This document shows positions 28,378 to 40,637 of a DNA stretch of 64,000 bases, piece by piece. The stretch comes from Burkholderia puraquae (GTDB lineage Bacteria > Pseudomonadota > Gammaproteobacteria > Burkholderiales > Burkholderiaceae): the NCBI RefSeq assembly GCF_002099195.1, contig NZ_NBYX01000013.1, positions 62,001 through 126,000 on the forward strand, written 5' to 3'. Positions within the stretch are counted from its first letter, which is position 1, and each line of letters opens with the position of its first letter. The notes beneath the pieces were generated by a model. That model did not search any database. It was not told the origin of the DNA and worked only from the letters and a program-made list of their open reading frames with translations. A program made the translations under genes and the position numbers.

Positions 28378-29919
28378 ATGCAACTCAATCCCTCTGAGAT
28401 CAGCGAGCTGATCAAGAGCCGGATCCAGGGCCTTGAAGCGAGCGCAGACGTTCGCAACCAGGGCACCGTGATCTCCGTGACCGACGGTATCGTGCGTATC
28501 CACGGCCTGTCGGACGTGATGCAGGGCGAAATGCTCGAGTTTCCGGGCAACACGTTCGGCCTCGCGCTGAACCTCGAGCGCGACTCGGTCGGCGCGGTGA
28601 TTCTCGGCGAATACGAACACATCTCGGAAGGCGACATCGTCAAGACGACGGGCCGCATTCTCGAAGTCCCGGTTGGCCCGGAACTCGTCGGCCGCGTGGT
28701 CGACGCGCTCGGCAACCCGATCGACGGCAAGGGCCCGGTCAACGCGAAGCTGACCGACGCGATCGAAAAGATCGCCCCGGGCGTGATCTGGCGTAAGTCG
28801 GTGTCGCAGCCGGTGCAGACGGGCATCAAGTCGATCGACGCAATGGTGCCGATCGGCCGTGGCCAGCGTGAGCTGATCATCGGCGACCGTCAGTGCGGCA
28901 AGACCGCAGTGGCGCTCGACGCGATCATCAACCAGAAGGGCAAGGACCTGATCTGTATCTACGTCGCGATCGGCCAGAAGGCTTCGTCGATCATGAACGT
29001 GGTTCGCAAGCTCGAAGAAACGGGCGCGATGGAATACACGATCGTCGTCGCCGCTTCGGCTTCGGATTCGGCAGCGATGCAGTACCTCGCACCGTACGCC
29101 GGCTGCACGATGGGCGAATACTTCCGCGACCGCGGCCAGGACGCGCTGATCATCTATGACGACTTGACCAAGCAGGCTTGGGCATACCGTCAGATCTCGC
29201 TGCTGCTGCGCCGCCCGCCGGGCCGTGAAGCGTACCCGGGTGACGTGTTCTATCTCCACTCGCGTCTGCTCGAGCGCGCTGCTCGCGTGTCGGAAGAGTA
29301 CGTCGAGAAGTTCACGAACGGCGAAGTGAAGGGCAAGAGCGGCTCGCTGACGGCACTGCCGGTCATCGAAACGCAGGCTGGCGACGTGACCGCGTTCGTT
29401 CCGACGAACGTGATCTCGATTACCGACGGCCAGATCTTCCTGGAAACCGACCTGTTCAACGCAGGCATCCGCCCGGCAATCAACGCCGGCGTGTCGGTGT
29501 CGCGTGTTGGTGGCGCCGCTCAGACGAAGGTCGTGAAGAAGCTGTCGGGCGGTATCCGTACCGACCTCGCGCAGTACCGTGAACTGGCCGCATTCGCGCA
29601 GTTCGCATCGGACCTCGACGAAGCGACTCGCAAGCAGCTCGAGCGCGGCCGCCGCGTGACGGAACTGCTGAAGCAGCCGCAGTACCAGCCGCTGCAGGTG
29701 TGGGAACTGGCCGTGTCGCTGTACGCCGCAAACAACGGCTACCTCGACGACCTCGACGTCAAGCAAGTGCTGTCGTTCGAGAAGGGCCTGCGCGAAAACC
29801 TGAAGACCAGCCACGCTGACCTCATCAAGCGCATCGAAGACACCAAGGATCTCTCGAAGGACGACGAAGGCGCACTGCGCTCGGCGATCGAATCCTTCAA
29901 GAAGTCCGGTGCCTATTGA
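28378..29919 (+). CDS. atpA: F0F1 ATP synthase subunit alpha
   Basis: A 513-residue regulatory nucleotide-binding subunit of F1. The Walker A motif GDRQCGKT is at 169-176, as in all bacterial alpha subunits; the arginine finger region is in [12 protein letters not shown]. Full length and colinear with the family from [16 protein letters not shown] onward, with a ribosome binding site CAGGAG upstream. A long open frame on the opposite strand across atpA-atpD is a composition artefact. Confidence 0.99.
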   Translation: MQLNPSEISELIKSRIQGLEASADVRNQGTVISVTDGIVRIHGLSDVMQGEMLEFPGNTFGLALNLERDSVGAVILGEYEHISEGDIVKTTGRILEVPVGPELVGRVVDALGNPIDGKGPVNAKLTDAIEKIAPGVIWRKSVSQPVQTGIKSIDAMVPIGRGQRELIIGDRQCGKTAVALDAIINQKGKDLICIYVAIGQKASSIMNVVRKLEETGAMEYTIVVAASASDSAAMQYLAPYAGCTMGEYFRDRGQDALIIYDDLTKQAWAYRQISLLLRRPPGREAYPGDVFYLHSRLLERAARVSEEYVEKFTNGEVKGKSGSLTALPVIETQAGDVTAFVPTNVISITDGQIFLETDLFNAGIRPAINAGVSVSRVGGAAQTKVVKKLSGGIRTDLAQYRELAAFAQFASDLDEATRKQLERGRRVTELLKQPQYQPLQVWELAVSLYAANNGYLDDLDVKQVLSFEKGLRENLKTSHADLIKRIEDTKDLSKDDEGALRSAIESFKKSGAY

Positions 29920-29988
29920 TCCGCGAGTGACACACTGAGGCCGCGCGGGTGCTGACGCGCCCGCGCTGCTTCGGTCAAGGAGCAAGCT

Positions 29989-30864
29989 ATGGCTGGAATG
30001 AAGGAAATTCGCGGCAAGATCAAGAGCGTGCAGAACACGCGCAAGATCACGAAGGCGATGGAGATGGTGGCCGCATCGAAGATGCGCCGCGCGCAGGAAC
30101 GCATGCGCGCCGCTCGTCCGTATGCGGACAAGGTCCGTGCCATCGCTGCGCACATGAGCCGCGCGAACCCGGAGTACCGCCACCCGTTCATGGTGGCGAA
30201 CGAAGGCGCGCAGACGGCCGGCATCATCCTCGTCACGACGGACAAGGGTCTGTGCGGTGGTCTGAACACCAACGTGCTGCGTGCGACGGTGCAGAAGTTC
30301 AAGGAGCTGGAAGAGAAGGGCCAGAAGGTCGAAGCTACCGCAATCGGTAGCAAGGGCCTCGGGTTCCTGAACCGCTTCGGCGCGAAGGTGCTGTCGCAGG
30401 TCGTGCATCTCGGCGACACCCCGCATCTGGACAAGCTGATCGGCGCCGTGAAGACGCAGCTCGATCTGTACTCGGAAGGCAAGCTGTCGGCGGTTTATAT
30501 CGCTTACACGCGCTTCGTCAACACGATGAAGCAGGAAGCCGTGATCGAGCAGCTGCTGCCGCTGTCGTCGGAACACTTCGAAGCCGATGACGGTACGCCG
30601 GCCACGTCGTGGGACTACATCTACGAGCCGGACGCGCAGGCAGTCGTCGACGAACTGCTCGTGCGTTACGTCGAGGCGCTGGTGTACCAGGCCGTCGCGG
30701 AAAACATGGCGTCCGAGCAATCGGCGCGCATGGTCGCGATGAAGGCCGCGTCCGACAACGCGAAGACGGTGATCAGCGAACTGCAGCTCGTGTACAACAA
30801 GAGCCGTCAGGCCGCGATTACGAAAGAACTGTCGGAGATCGTCGGCGGCGCAGCCGCTGTTTAA
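29989..30864 (+). CDS. atpG: F0F1 ATP synthase subunit gamma
   Basis: A 291-residue central rotor shaft. N-terminal helix [32 protein letters not shown] and the C-terminal helix with [35 protein letters not shown] are the two coiled-coil ends of the shaft; the middle is the Rossmann-like domain with [11 protein letters not shown]. The ATG at 29989 follows AAGGAGC. Confidence 0.98.
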   Translation: MAGMKEIRGKIKSVQNTRKITKAMEMVAASKMRRAQERMRAARPYADKVRAIAAHMSRANPEYRHPFMVANEGAQTAGIILVTTDKGLCGGLNTNVLRATVQKFKELEEKGQKVEATAIGSKGLGFLNRFGAKVLSQVVHLGDTPHLDKLIGAVKTQLDLYSEGKLSAVYIAYTRFVNTMKQEAVIEQLLPLSSEHFEADDGTPATSWDYIYEPDAQAVVDELLVRYVEALVYQAVAENMASEQSARMVAMKAASDNAKTVISELQLVYNKSRQAAITKELSEIVGGAAAV

Positions 30865-32325
<1,461 letters not shown>

Positions 32326-32429
32326 GGGTTCGAGTGAGTCGTGCTGGCGTGGTCCGGCCGGGATTAACGGTCCGACTGATAATTCCGGCTGCCACGCCGA
32401 CTGCAACACGCTCAACCCGCCGTGCATGG

Positions 32430-32559
32430 GATCGGCGCAGGCGCGCAAGTGCCTGCTCCGATCGGCCGCCGTGGGGCCAGCGCAAGCGCTGAAGCGCTAA
32501 CGCGGGCCAACCACGGCATGGGACGGGAGTAAGTGCTGAAGCGCTAGCTCCCGCCGACA
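32430..32559. repeat. three hairpin repeats between atpD and atpC, same family as the 5.3-kb array
   Basis: Two copies of the 30-nt element are at 32477-32506 and 32524-32553, joined by GGCCAACCACGGCATGGGA, a linker of the same type as in the 5.3-kb array. The second has outer stem CGGGAGT/GCTCCCG and inner AGTGCT/AGCGCT; both stems rely on a G.U pair, which favours an RNA-level structure. A related hairpin with GATCGG/CCGATC and GCAGGC/GCCTGC stems lies at 32430-32463, followed by GGCCGCCGTGGGG. The last copy ends 15 nt before the atpC ATG and leads into CGACAGGAG, exactly as it does before the GMC gene. Confidence 0.9.
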
Positions 32560-32568
32560 GGAGTCGTT

Positions 32569-32994
32569 ATGGCAACCATCAAAGTAGACGTCGTCAGCGC
32601 GGAAGAGCAGATCTTCTCGGGCGAGGCGAAATTCGTCGCGCTGCCGGGCGAAACGGGTGAGCTGGGTATTCTGCCGGGCCACACGCCGCTGATCACGCGG
32701 ATTCGTCCGGGTGCGGTGCGCATCGAAGTCGAGGGCGGCAACGACGAATTCGTGTTCGTCGCGGGCGGCATTCTCGAAGTGCAGCCGGGCGCCGTGACGG
32801 TGCTCGCCGATACCGCGATCCGCGGCAAGGACCTCGACGCGGCGAAAGCCGAGGAAGCACGCAAGCGTGCCGAGGAAACGCTGCAGAACGCGAAGTCGGA
32901 TCTCGACCTCGCAAAGGCGCAATCCGAGCTCGCGACCGCAATGGCGCAACTCGAGGCGATCCAGCGTCTGGCGAAGATTCGCAGCCGGCACTGA
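32569..32994 (+). CDS. atpC: F0F1 ATP synthase subunit epsilon
   Basis: A 141-residue regulatory subunit of F1: an N-terminal beta-sandwich (to about 85, with [21 protein letters not shown]) and a C-terminal helical hairpin ([16 protein letters not shown], then [14 protein letters not shown]) that can inhibit ATP hydrolysis. The ribosome binding site is the CAGGAG that ends the hairpin repeat. It is the last gene of the operon, with a terminator 25 bp after the stop. Confidence 0.98.
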   Translation: MATIKVDVVSAEEQIFSGEAKFVALPGETGELGILPGHTPLITRIRPGAVRIEVEGGNDEFVFVAGGILEVQPGAVTVLADTAIRGKDLDAAKAEEARKRAEETLQNAKSDLDLAKAQSELATAMAQLEAIQRLAKIRSRH

Positions 32995-33018
32995 GCCGCG
33001 CCGCGTATCTCGCGAAAG

Positions 33019-33044
33019 AAAGCAGCCTTCGGGCTGCTTTTTTT
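33019..33044 (+). terminator. intrinsic terminator of the atp operon
   Basis: Stem GCAGCC/GGCTGC, extended by A/T pairs, with a TTCG loop and a seven-T tail (33038-33044). Confidence 0.95.
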
Positions 33045-33246
33045 CGTCTGCCGTTTTCGTCTGTTCTTTTGCGGGTCGGATCATTCTGTCCGGTCGTGCT
33101 ATTTCATCCGTCCGCCGTGATTTGATGTCAGAGTGTCGTCAGCCGCGCGCGTCATCATCCGCGTTGAGGCCGTCCGTCGCGATTGCGCGGCGGAGGCGGG
33201 CACCGGAAGCGCGCGGGCCGATCAGACAAAAAGGACGGAGACATTC

Positions 33247-34974
33247 ATGGCAGCAGACCTTGGCGTGGGGGCGCTGATCGCGCCCGAAAACGGATTGTCG
33301 TACGTGCGCGGCACGACCGACGTGCCGCTCTCCGAAGCGACGATCGGCCGGTTCCTGCTCGACACGGCGGGCCGCTTTCCCGATCGTCCGGCCGTCGTGT
33401 TCCGCGAGCAGCAGGTCCGCTGGACCTGGCGCGAGTTCGCGAACGAGGTCGACGTGCTGGCGGCCGGGCTGGCCGCGCTCGGCATCGTGAAGGGCGATCG
33501 CGTCGGCATCTGGTCGCCGAACCGCAGCGAATGGCTGCTCACGCAGTTCGCGACCGCGCGAATCGGTGCGGTGCTCGTCAACATCAATCCGGCCTACCGG
33601 TTGTCGGAGCTCGAATACGCGCTGAACAAGGTCGGCTGCAAGGCCGTGATCGCCGCCGAGCGCTTCAAGACGTCCGCGTACGTCGAGATGCTGCAGACCA
33701 TCGCGCCGGAACTCGCGACGGCGACGCCGGGCGACCTGCATGCGGCGCGCGTGCCGAGCCTGCGCACGGTCGTGTCGATGGGCGACGTCGCGCCGGCCGG
33801 CATGTTCCGCTTCGCGGACGTGATGGCGCGCGGCCGCGAGGCCGTCGATCCCGCGTTGCTCGATGCGATCGGCGCGACGCTCGCGGCTCACGAGCCGATC
33901 AACATCCAGTTCACGAGCGGCACGACGGGCAGCCCGAAGGGCGCGACGCTCACGCATCGCAACGTCGTCAACAACGGGCGCTCGATCGCGACGGCGATGC
34001 GCTTCACCGAGCAGGACACGCTGTGCATCCCGGTGCCGCTGTATCACTGTTTCGGGATGGTGCTCGCGGTGCTCGCGTGCGTGTCGAAGGGGGCGGCGAT
34101 GGTGTTTCCCGGCGAAGCGTTCGACCCGGTCGCGACGCTCGCGGCGGTGGCCGACGAGCGCTGCACCGCGCTGCACGGCGTGCCGACGATGTTCATCGCG
34201 GAGCTCGATCATCCGGCGTTCGCGAAATTCGACCTGTCGACGCTGCGCACCGGGATCATGGCCGGCTCGCCGTGCCCGATCGAGACGATGAAGCGTGTCG
34301 TGTCGCAGATGCACCTGTCGGAGATCACGATCGCGTACGGGATGACGGAGACGAGCCCGGTGTCGTTCCAGAGCTCGACCGACGATCCGCTCGAGAAGCG
34401 CACGACGACGGTCGGGCGCATCCAGCCGCATCTGGAAGTGAAGATCGTCGATCCGAGCGGCGGCATCGTGCCGGTCGGCGTAACGGGCGAGCTGTGCACG
34501 AAGGGCTATTCGGTGATGCTCGGCTACTGGGACGACGACGCGAAGACGCGCGAGGTGCTGGTGGATGGCTGGATGCATACGGGCGACCTCGCGACGCTCG
34601 ATGCGGACGGCTACTGCAACATCGTCGGCCGGCTGAAGGACATGGTGATTCGCGGCGGCGAGAACGTCTATCCGCGCGAGATCGAGGAATTCCTGTTTAG
34701 GCATCCGAAGATCCAGAGCGCGCAGGTATTCGGCGTGCCCGATGCGAAGTACGGCGAGGAGCTGTGTGCGTGGATCGTGCTGCGCGCGGATGAGCAGATG
34801 ACCGAGGACGACGTGCGTGCATTTTGCAGCGGGCAGATCGCGCACTACAAGATCCCGCGCTACATCCGCTTCGTCGACGAGTTGCCGATGACGGTGACGG
34901 GCAAGGTGCAGAAGTTCGTGATGCGCGACCGGATGATCGAGGAGCTGAAGCTCGACGTACAGAAGACCGCGTAG
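33247..34974 (+). CDS. medium/long-chain acyl-CoA synthetase (AMP-forming)
   Basis: A 575-residue ANL-superfamily ligase, converting a carboxylic acid to its CoA thioester through an acyl-adenylate. Visible motifs are [11 protein letters not shown] (P-loop), [44 protein letters not shown] (hinge), and the catalytic lysine near the C-terminus in [11 protein letters not shown]. The start at 33247 lies behind GACGGAGAC; upstream in-frame sequence lacks family similarity. Substrate chain length is not readable. It stands alone after the atp terminator. Confidence 0.93.
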   Translation: MAADLGVGALIAPENGLSYVRGTTDVPLSEATIGRFLLDTAGRFPDRPAVVFREQQVRWTWREFANEVDVLAAGLAALGIVKGDRVGIWSPNRSEWLLTQFATARIGAVLVNINPAYRLSELEYALNKVGCKAVIAAERFKTSAYVEMLQTIAPELATATPGDLHAARVPSLRTVVSMGDVAPAGMFRFADVMARGREAVDPALLDAIGATLAAHEPINIQFTSGTTGSPKGATLTHRNVVNNGRSIATAMRFTEQDTLCIPVPLYHCFGMVLAVLACVSKGAAMVFPGEAFDPVATLAAVADERCTALHGVPTMFIAELDHPAFAKFDLSTLRTGIMAGSPCPIETMKRVVSQMHLSEITIAYGMTETSPVSFQSSTDDPLEKRTTTVGRIQPHLEVKIVDPSGGIVPVGVTGELCTKGYSVMLGYWDDDAKTREVLVDGWMHTGDLATLDADGYCNIVGRLKDMVIRGGENVYPREIEEFLFRHPKIQSAQVFGVPDAKYGEELCAWIVLRADEQMTEDDVRAFCSGQIAHYKIPRYIRFVDELPMTVTGKVQKFVMRDRMIEELKLDVQKTA

Positions 34975-35032
34975 CGCGGCATGAAGGCGGGAGAAACGCG
35001 GCGGCCTGCGGGCCGTTGCGCTTTCGATGGAC

Positions 35033-35065
35033 GAAAAAAAGCGGGCTTATTAGCCCGCTAAAAAC
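35033..35065. terminator. bidirectional intrinsic terminator
   Basis: Stem AGCGGGCT/AGCCCGCT with a TATT loop (35040-35059), flanked by an A-run on the left and AAAAA on the right. The A-run on the left gives a T-run on the minus strand, so minus-strand termination is the better one; the right flank is poor in T. Confidence 0.7.
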
Positions 35066-35100
35066 CACACGCTACGGGGTTAGCGCGAGGAGACCAAAGA

Positions 35101-35264
35101 TGAAACCGAGTCCGGCGGGGGGCCGGAAACGACTTCAACAGGGATGCCCCTCGGAAGGGCTTCGGTACGTGACCGACTGGCTCGCAGCGCTTCGCGTCCG
35201 CTCACACTTGGCACACGAGACCGCATCCGTGTTGAAACCGTTGAGGCCATTGTGGGCGAATTAA
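35101..35264 (+). CDS. possible small protein of 54 residues
   Basis: An ATG with a good ribosome binding site (GAGGAGACCAAAG at 35088-35100) opens a 54-codon frame beginning MKPSPAGGRKRLQQGCPSEG and ending KPLRPLWAN. The protein is basic, with no signal peptide, membrane segment or recognisable domain. The minus strand has a comparable open frame over the same bases, a sign that composition may explain both. It sits just after a terminator, so its own promoter would be needed. I do not recognise it. Confidence 0.25.
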
Positions 35265-35696
35265 TGACCCCTCGCGGTAACAAAGTGTTTCAGGTTGTAA
35301 CGCCCGCCAGATAAGGCTTTCCGGGATTTTTTTCTGTTTTTGAGGGGGCGGGAAAGGTCATTTTTACCCATATTTTCCGCAGCGTTTTCAGCGCATGCGC
35401 ACGATGCGTTTTTCATGCGTATCAGGCTCGACGAACTGCCGATTTGCACGCGAGAAAATGCGCAATTCGGCCGATACCGCGCATGACGATTCATTCGTCA
35501 GAAAGATTTTGAAACGTGATTGGCAGGCGCGGAAGTCGGCCGTTCGGCCAATTCGGTGGCTTCGGGCCGATTTTGCCGGCGCCGGCACGCGGCGTCGAAG
35601 TGTAACGGCGGCGATTCGGCCGCCGCCGCGCAGCGACTTTCGCGGGTGACGGCCGCGGGGTCGGTGCCCGCTATCGGCCGCCGCGCGCGAACCCGC

Positions 35697-36497
35697 TTAC
35701 TTCAGCCATTTGTCCGAAATGGCCTGGTATTCGCCGGTCGACAGGGCGAGATGCAGCCACTGGTCGACGTATTGCTGGAACGCGACGTCGCCGCGCGGCA
35801 CCATGTATGCCTTCTCGCCGAACTGGAACGGCTTGTCCGGATGCACCGAGCACAGGCCCGGATTCAGCTTTTGCTGCAGCAGCGTCTCGGACGCATCCGT
35901 CACCATCACGTCTGCCTTGCCCGCGAGGATTTGCTTGAAGATCGTTACGTTGTCCGGATAGACCGTGAGGTTCGCATGCGTGAAATACTGCTTTGCGAAA
36001 CGCTCGTTGGTGCCGCCCGGGTTCACGATCACGCGCGTTTCGGGCCGGTCGATCTGCGCGACGGTCTGGTATTTGTCTGCGTCCGCGCAGCGCACGATCG
36101 GCGTCTTGCCGTCGACGACGTACGGCTGCGTGAAGAACGCGCGCTTCTGGCGCTCGAGCGTCGTCGACACGCCGCCCACTGCGATGTCGCATTTCGCGAC
36201 GAAGTCGCCGGTCAGGTTCGGCCAGCTCGTCTTCACGTAGTCGGTCTTCACGCCGAGCGACTTCGCGAGCGATTCGGCCATGTCGATGTCGATGCCCTCG
36301 AAGCGGCCGTCCGCGCGGTAGTACGAATACGGCTTGTAGTCGCCCGTCGTACACACGCGCAGCGTGCCGCGCGCGAGCACATCGTCGAGCCGCGAGCCGG
36401 CGCCCGGTGCGGCGGCGGTTGCGCCCGTGCCGGTCTGTGCGTGCGCGGCGGCGCAGCAAAGCCATGCGGCCGCGGCGAGCGTGGCGAATGTCTTCAT
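35697..36497 (-). CDS. pheC: periplasmic cyclohexadienyl dehydratase (arogenate/prephenate dehydratase)
   Basis: A 266-residue protein with a signal peptide (MKTFATLAAAAWLCCAAAHA). The mature part reads SRLDDVLARGTLRVCTTGDYKPYSY, SWPNLTGDF, KTPIVRCADADKYQ, RVIVNPGGTNERFAKQYF, VYPDNVTIFKQILAGKADVM and GLCSVHPDKPF, the detailed pattern I recall for PheC of Pseudomonas rather than for a general amino-acid binding protein of the same fold. It makes phenylpyruvate or phenylalanine from prephenate or arogenate in the periplasm. The main alternative is a HisJ-type binding protein. It is divergent from hemE. Confidence 0.85.
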   Translation of the reverse strand: MKTFATLAAAAWLCCAAAHAQTGTGATAAAPGAGSRLDDVLARGTLRVCTTGDYKPYSYYRADGRFEGIDIDMAESLAKSLGVKTDYVKTSWPNLTGDFVAKCDIAVGGVSTTLERQKRAFFTQPYVVDGKTPIVRCADADKYQTVAQIDRPETRVIVNPGGTNERFAKQYFTHANLTVYPDNVTIFKQILAGKADVMVTDASETLLQQKLNPGLCSVHPDKPFQFGEKAYMVPRGDVAFQQYVDQWLHLALSTGEYQAISDKWLK

Positions 36498-36609
36498 CGG
36501 TCTCCTCCTTCGTTTCGTTCGATATGAGCGTTCGATCATAACGGAGCCATCGCGCGCGTCATATGGCCGCCATCGCGTCGGCAAGCGCAGCCTCGCGGCG
36601 GCTGTCCGG

Positions 36610-36615
36610 TAAAAT
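36610..36615 (+). promoter_or_regulatory. hemE -10 element
   Basis: TAAAAT about 30 bp before the GTG at 36647; no good -35 is visible. It supports the GTG start, since an upstream ATG at 36563 would lie before this promoter. Confidence 0.5.
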
Positions 36616-36646
36616 GCCGCTTTGCCCTCGCATCGTCGCTCCTACC

Positions 36647-37741
<1,095 letters not shown>

Positions 37742-37849
37742 ACGCAAGCGCTGTCATGCTGCACTGCGGGATGACAGCGTTTCGCTACCGGCACTAAACA
37801 GGGCGCAACCCCGCACCGGTTGCCGATTCAGTGCTTGTCAAGACTTGAC

Positions 37850-37858
37850 TTATACACA
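37850..37858 (+). promoter_or_regulatory. DnaA box
   Basis: TTATACACA, a perfect match to TTATNCACA. Confidence 0.75.
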
Positions 37859-37931
37859 TTTTCCACGTTGCAGCGCGGTAGAGCCCTGTATCGGTCAATT
37901 TGTCTCGCTATGGTTCGGTAATTTGAATAGC

Positions 37932-37950
37932 AGCCTTATGGAATAAGGCT
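37932..37950. terminator. AT-containing hairpin downstream of hemE
   Basis: AGCCTTAT-GGA-ATAAGGCT, an 8-bp perfect stem with a 3-nt loop, not followed by a T-run. Its role as a terminator is uncertain. Confidence 0.4.
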
Positions 37951-38039
37951 CCGCGGGGCGCCGCAACAAACCGCGAAAATCAGCGCAAAGCGCGGCCCCG
38001 CGCGCGTTGCGGCCGTCGAGCGGCGAGTTCTCAACAAAG

Positions 38040-38048
38040 TTATCCACA
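38040..38048 (+). promoter_or_regulatory. DnaA box
   Basis: TTATCCACA, perfect match and the highest-affinity form in other bacteria. Confidence 0.8.
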
Positions 38049-38195
38049 GGCTGGGCAGGGTATACGGCGATTCCTAATGCGAATCCAAAACTTAGCGCCG
38101 AATCTGAAGTTTTACTTTAAGTTCGCTGCCACGATGCGGGCGCGGATGCTGGCCGCCCATGACCAAGTGGCGCATGCCGCCGCCGGAGCGCCGTG

Positions 38196-40457
38196 ATGAG
38201 CGGTACCTACCTGCGCGTCGCGCTCGACCATCCGCTCGCCACCCTGTTCGACTACCGCTGCGACGCGCAACCGGCGCCCGGGCCCGGCACGCTCGTGCAG
38301 GTGCCGTTCGGCAAGCGGCAGGCCGTCGGGCTCGTCTGCGAAGTGACGACTCACACCGATGTGCCGCCGTCCCGGCTGCGCGCGATCGACGCGATCTGCA
38401 CCGACCTGCCGCCGCTGTCGCCGGACTGGCTCGCGCTCGTGTCCTTCGCGGCCGACTACTACCAGCGCGGGCGTGGCGAAGTCGCGCTGCCGGCGCTGCC
38501 GCAGGCGCTGCGCGATGCCGGGCGCTGGGGCCGACTGCTCGCGCCCGAGGTGCGCTACCGGCCGACTGAAGCCGGCCGCGCGGCGCTGCCCGATGCGTTG
38601 CCGGCGCGGGGGGCCGCGCTGCGGCGGCTCGCGCAGGCGCTGGTCGACACCGGTTCGCTGGGGCTGCCCGATGCGCGCGCGCTGCACCCGAAGGCGGCGG
38701 CGACGCTCGACGACTGGGCGGCGCGCGGCTGGGTCGACGTCGAGGAGATCGGCTGGGCCGATGCGCCTGTGCCCAAAGCTGTGGATAACCTGTTGGCAGC
38801 CGGTGGACGAACTGTGCCGCCGGCGCTCACGGACCAGCAGGCCGAGGCGCTCGACGCGATTCGCGCCGCGCAGGGCTTCGCACCGTTCCTGCTGCACGGC
38901 GTGACGGGCAGCGGCAAGACCGAGGTCTATCTGCATGCGCTCGCGTCGCTGCTCGACGCGCGGCCGGACGCGCAGGCGCTCGTGCTCGTCCCCGAAATCA
39001 ATCTGACGCCGCAGTTCGAGGCCGCATTTCGCGCGCGCTTCGCGGGTGCGCTCGCCGACGATGCGATCGTCACGCTGCACAGCGGGCTTGCCGAAGGCGA
39101 GCGTGCGCGCAACTGGCTCGCCGCGCATACGGGCCGCGCGCGGATCGTGCTCGGCACGCGTCTCGCGGTGCTCGCGTCGATGCCGACGCTCGCGCTGATC
39201 GTCGTCGACGAGGAGCACGAGCCGGCGTACAAGCAGCAGGAAGGGCTGCGCTATTCGGCACGCGATCTCGCCGTGTGGCGCGCGAAGCAGCTCGACATCA
39301 CGGTCGTGCTCGGCTCGGCGACGCCGTCGCTCGAAAGCTGGTGGCAGGCCGAGCAGGGCCGCTACACGCGGCTCACGCTGTCGCGCCGCGCGGTGGCCGA
39401 CGCGACGCTGCCGACCGTACGGCTGATCGACCTCGAAGAGGAGCGGCGGCGCGGGCGCGCGTCGATGGGCGGGCTGTCGGGGCCGCTCGTCGCGGCACTG
39501 AAGGCGCGGCTCGAGCGCGGTGAGCAAAGCCTCGTGTTCCTGAACCGACGCGGCTACGCCCCGCAGCTCGCGTGCGACGCATGCGGCTGGGTCGCAGGCT
39601 GCCCGCGCTGCAGCGCGTACGTCGTGCTGCACAAGCCCGAGCACGCGCTGCGCTGCCATCACTGCGGCTGGGAAGCGCGCATTCCGCGGTCGTGCCCCGA
39701 GTGCGGGAACGTCGACATCGCGCCGCTCGGGCGCGGTACGCAACGCATCGAGGAGGCGCTCGCCGAGGCCGTGCCGGGCGCGCGTGTGCTGCGGATCGAC
39801 GCGGACAGCACGCGCCGCAAGGGCAGCGCGCAGGCGCTCTTTTCCGATGTGCACGCGGGCGAGGTCGATATCCTCGTCGGCACGCAGATGATCGCGAAGG
39901 GGCACGACTTCCAGCGCGTGTCGCTCGTCGGTGTGCTCAATGCCGACACCGCGCTGTTCTCGCACGACTTCCGCGCAAGCGAACGGCTGTTTGCGCAGCT
40001 GATGCAGGTGAGCGGCCGTGCGGGGCGCGCCGGGCTGCCGGGCGAGGTGCTCGTGCAGACGCGTTACCCGCGTCATGCGCTGTACCACGCGCTCGGGCGG
40101 CAGGACTACGTCGGCTTCGCGAATTCGACGCTCGGCGAGCGCCGCGACGCGCACCTGCCGCCGTTCGTCTACCAGGCGCTGCTGCGCGCCGAAGGGCGCA
40201 CGCTCGACGCGGCGCTCGCGTTCCTGCTGCAAGCCGCGGCCGCCTTGCCGGGGCTGCCGGGCGCCGATCGTGTGACCGTGTACGACGCGGTGCCGATGAC
40301 GATCGTCAAGGTCGCGAACGTCCACCGCGCGCAGTTGCTGCTCGAAAGCGCATCGCGGGCGGCGCTGCAGCATGCGCTGCGCGCGTGGCAGCCGGAGCTG
40401 CGCGCGCTGAAGGGCGTGCTGCGGTGGAGCGTCGAGGTCGATCCGCTGGATATCTGA
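38196..40457 (+). CDS. priA: primosomal protein N' (replication restart helicase PriA)
   Basis: A 753-residue 3'-to-5' helicase that reloads the replisome at stalled forks. An N-terminal DNA-binding part is followed by Walker A GVTGSGKTEVYL near 234, the DEAH-type box VVDEEHEPAYK, and a zinc-binding insertion with four pairs of cysteines (CDAC, CPRC, CHHC, CPEC; about 463-507). The C-terminal helicase lobe has VSGRAGRAGLPGEVLVQTRYP. I use the ATG at 38196; a GTG sits 3 bp before it. A perfect reverse DnaA box lies inside the gene at 38780-38788. Confidence 0.96.
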   Translation: MSGTYLRVALDHPLATLFDYRCDAQPAPGPGTLVQVPFGKRQAVGLVCEVTTHTDVPPSRLRAIDAICTDLPPLSPDWLALVSFAADYYQRGRGEVALPALPQALRDAGRWGRLLAPEVRYRPTEAGRAALPDALPARGAALRRLAQALVDTGSLGLPDARALHPKAAATLDDWAARGWVDVEEIGWADAPVPKAVDNLLAAGGRTVPPALTDQQAEALDAIRAAQGFAPFLLHGVTGSGKTEVYLHALASLLDARPDAQALVLVPEINLTPQFEAAFRARFAGALADDAIVTLHSGLAEGERARNWLAAHTGRARIVLGTRLAVLASMPTLALIVVDEEHEPAYKQQEGLRYSARDLAVWRAKQLDITVVLGSATPSLESWWQAEQGRYTRLTLSRRAVADATLPTVRLIDLEEERRRGRASMGGLSGPLVAALKARLERGEQSLVFLNRRGYAPQLACDACGWVAGCPRCSAYVVLHKPEHALRCHHCGWEARIPRSCPECGNVDIAPLGRGTQRIEEALAEAVPGARVLRIDADSTRRKGSAQALFSDVHAGEVDILVGTQMIAKGHDFQRVSLVGVLNADTALFSHDFRASERLFAQLMQVSGRAGRAGLPGEVLVQTRYPRHALYHALGRQDYVGFANSTLGERRDAHLPPFVYQALLRAEGRTLDAALAFLLQAAAALPGLPGADRVTVYDAVPMTIVKVANVHRAQLLLESASRAALQHALRAWQPELRALKGVLRWSVEVDPLDI
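38780..38788 (-). promoter_or_regulatory. DnaA box inside priA
   Basis: TGTGGATAA on the plus strand, i.e. TTATCCACA on the minus strand; perfect match. Confidence 0.6.
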
Positions 40458-40566
40458 GCGGCGCGCCATGCGGCCGGCGCGCTGCGTGGCGCTGCGTCGA
40501 AGCCCGGGCCGCCGGGCACCCCTGAGCCGTCTCTTGCCGCTCGACCGCAGCCGGGCGCCACCCCTC

Positions 40567-40637
40567 CCGCCACACCCGCCGCCACACCCGCCGCCACACC
40601 CGCCGCCACACCCGCCGCCACACCCGCCGCCACACCC
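40567..40637. repeat. 12-bp tandem repeat, about 5.9 copies
   Basis: Unit GCCGCCACACCC, five exact copies from 40578 plus a partial one at 40567-40577. Because 12 is a multiple of 3, all frames stay open across it. It lies in the intergenic region after priA and may vary in copy number between strains. Confidence 0.95.

Larger units (their letters stand above)
34975..35696. other. 720-bp intergenic region between the acyl-CoA synthetase and pheC
   Basis: Begins with a bidirectional terminator (35033-35065), then a small open frame with a good ribosome binding site (35101-35264), described separately. From about 35310 to 35520 the sequence is AT-richer, with poly-T and poly-A runs and imperfect GCAT-rich repeats (35392-35421). 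I see no further gene in it. Confidence 0.5.
37742..38195. other. hemE-priA intergenic region with perfect DnaA boxes
   Basis: 454 bp with no gene. It has two perfect DnaA boxes on the plus strand, TTATACACA at 37850-37858 and TTATCCACA at 38040-38048. Between and after them are AT-rich stretches (37894-37935 and 38070-38120), unusual for this GC-rich sequence. A hairpin AGCCTTAT/ATAAGGCT is at 37932-37950. A third box lies in priA (38780-38788, minus orientation). This combination is what a replication origin, or a DnaA-titrating or DnaA-regulated site, would show. Confidence 0.5.

Noticed and set aside
35697-36497. Annotation of this gene as a generic amino-acid ABC transporter binding protein
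   Set aside because: The fold is the same, but TTGDYKP, SWPNL, NPGGTNE, PDNVTIF and the CSVHPDKPF segment match the PheC dehydratase pattern much better. It stays as the main alternative.
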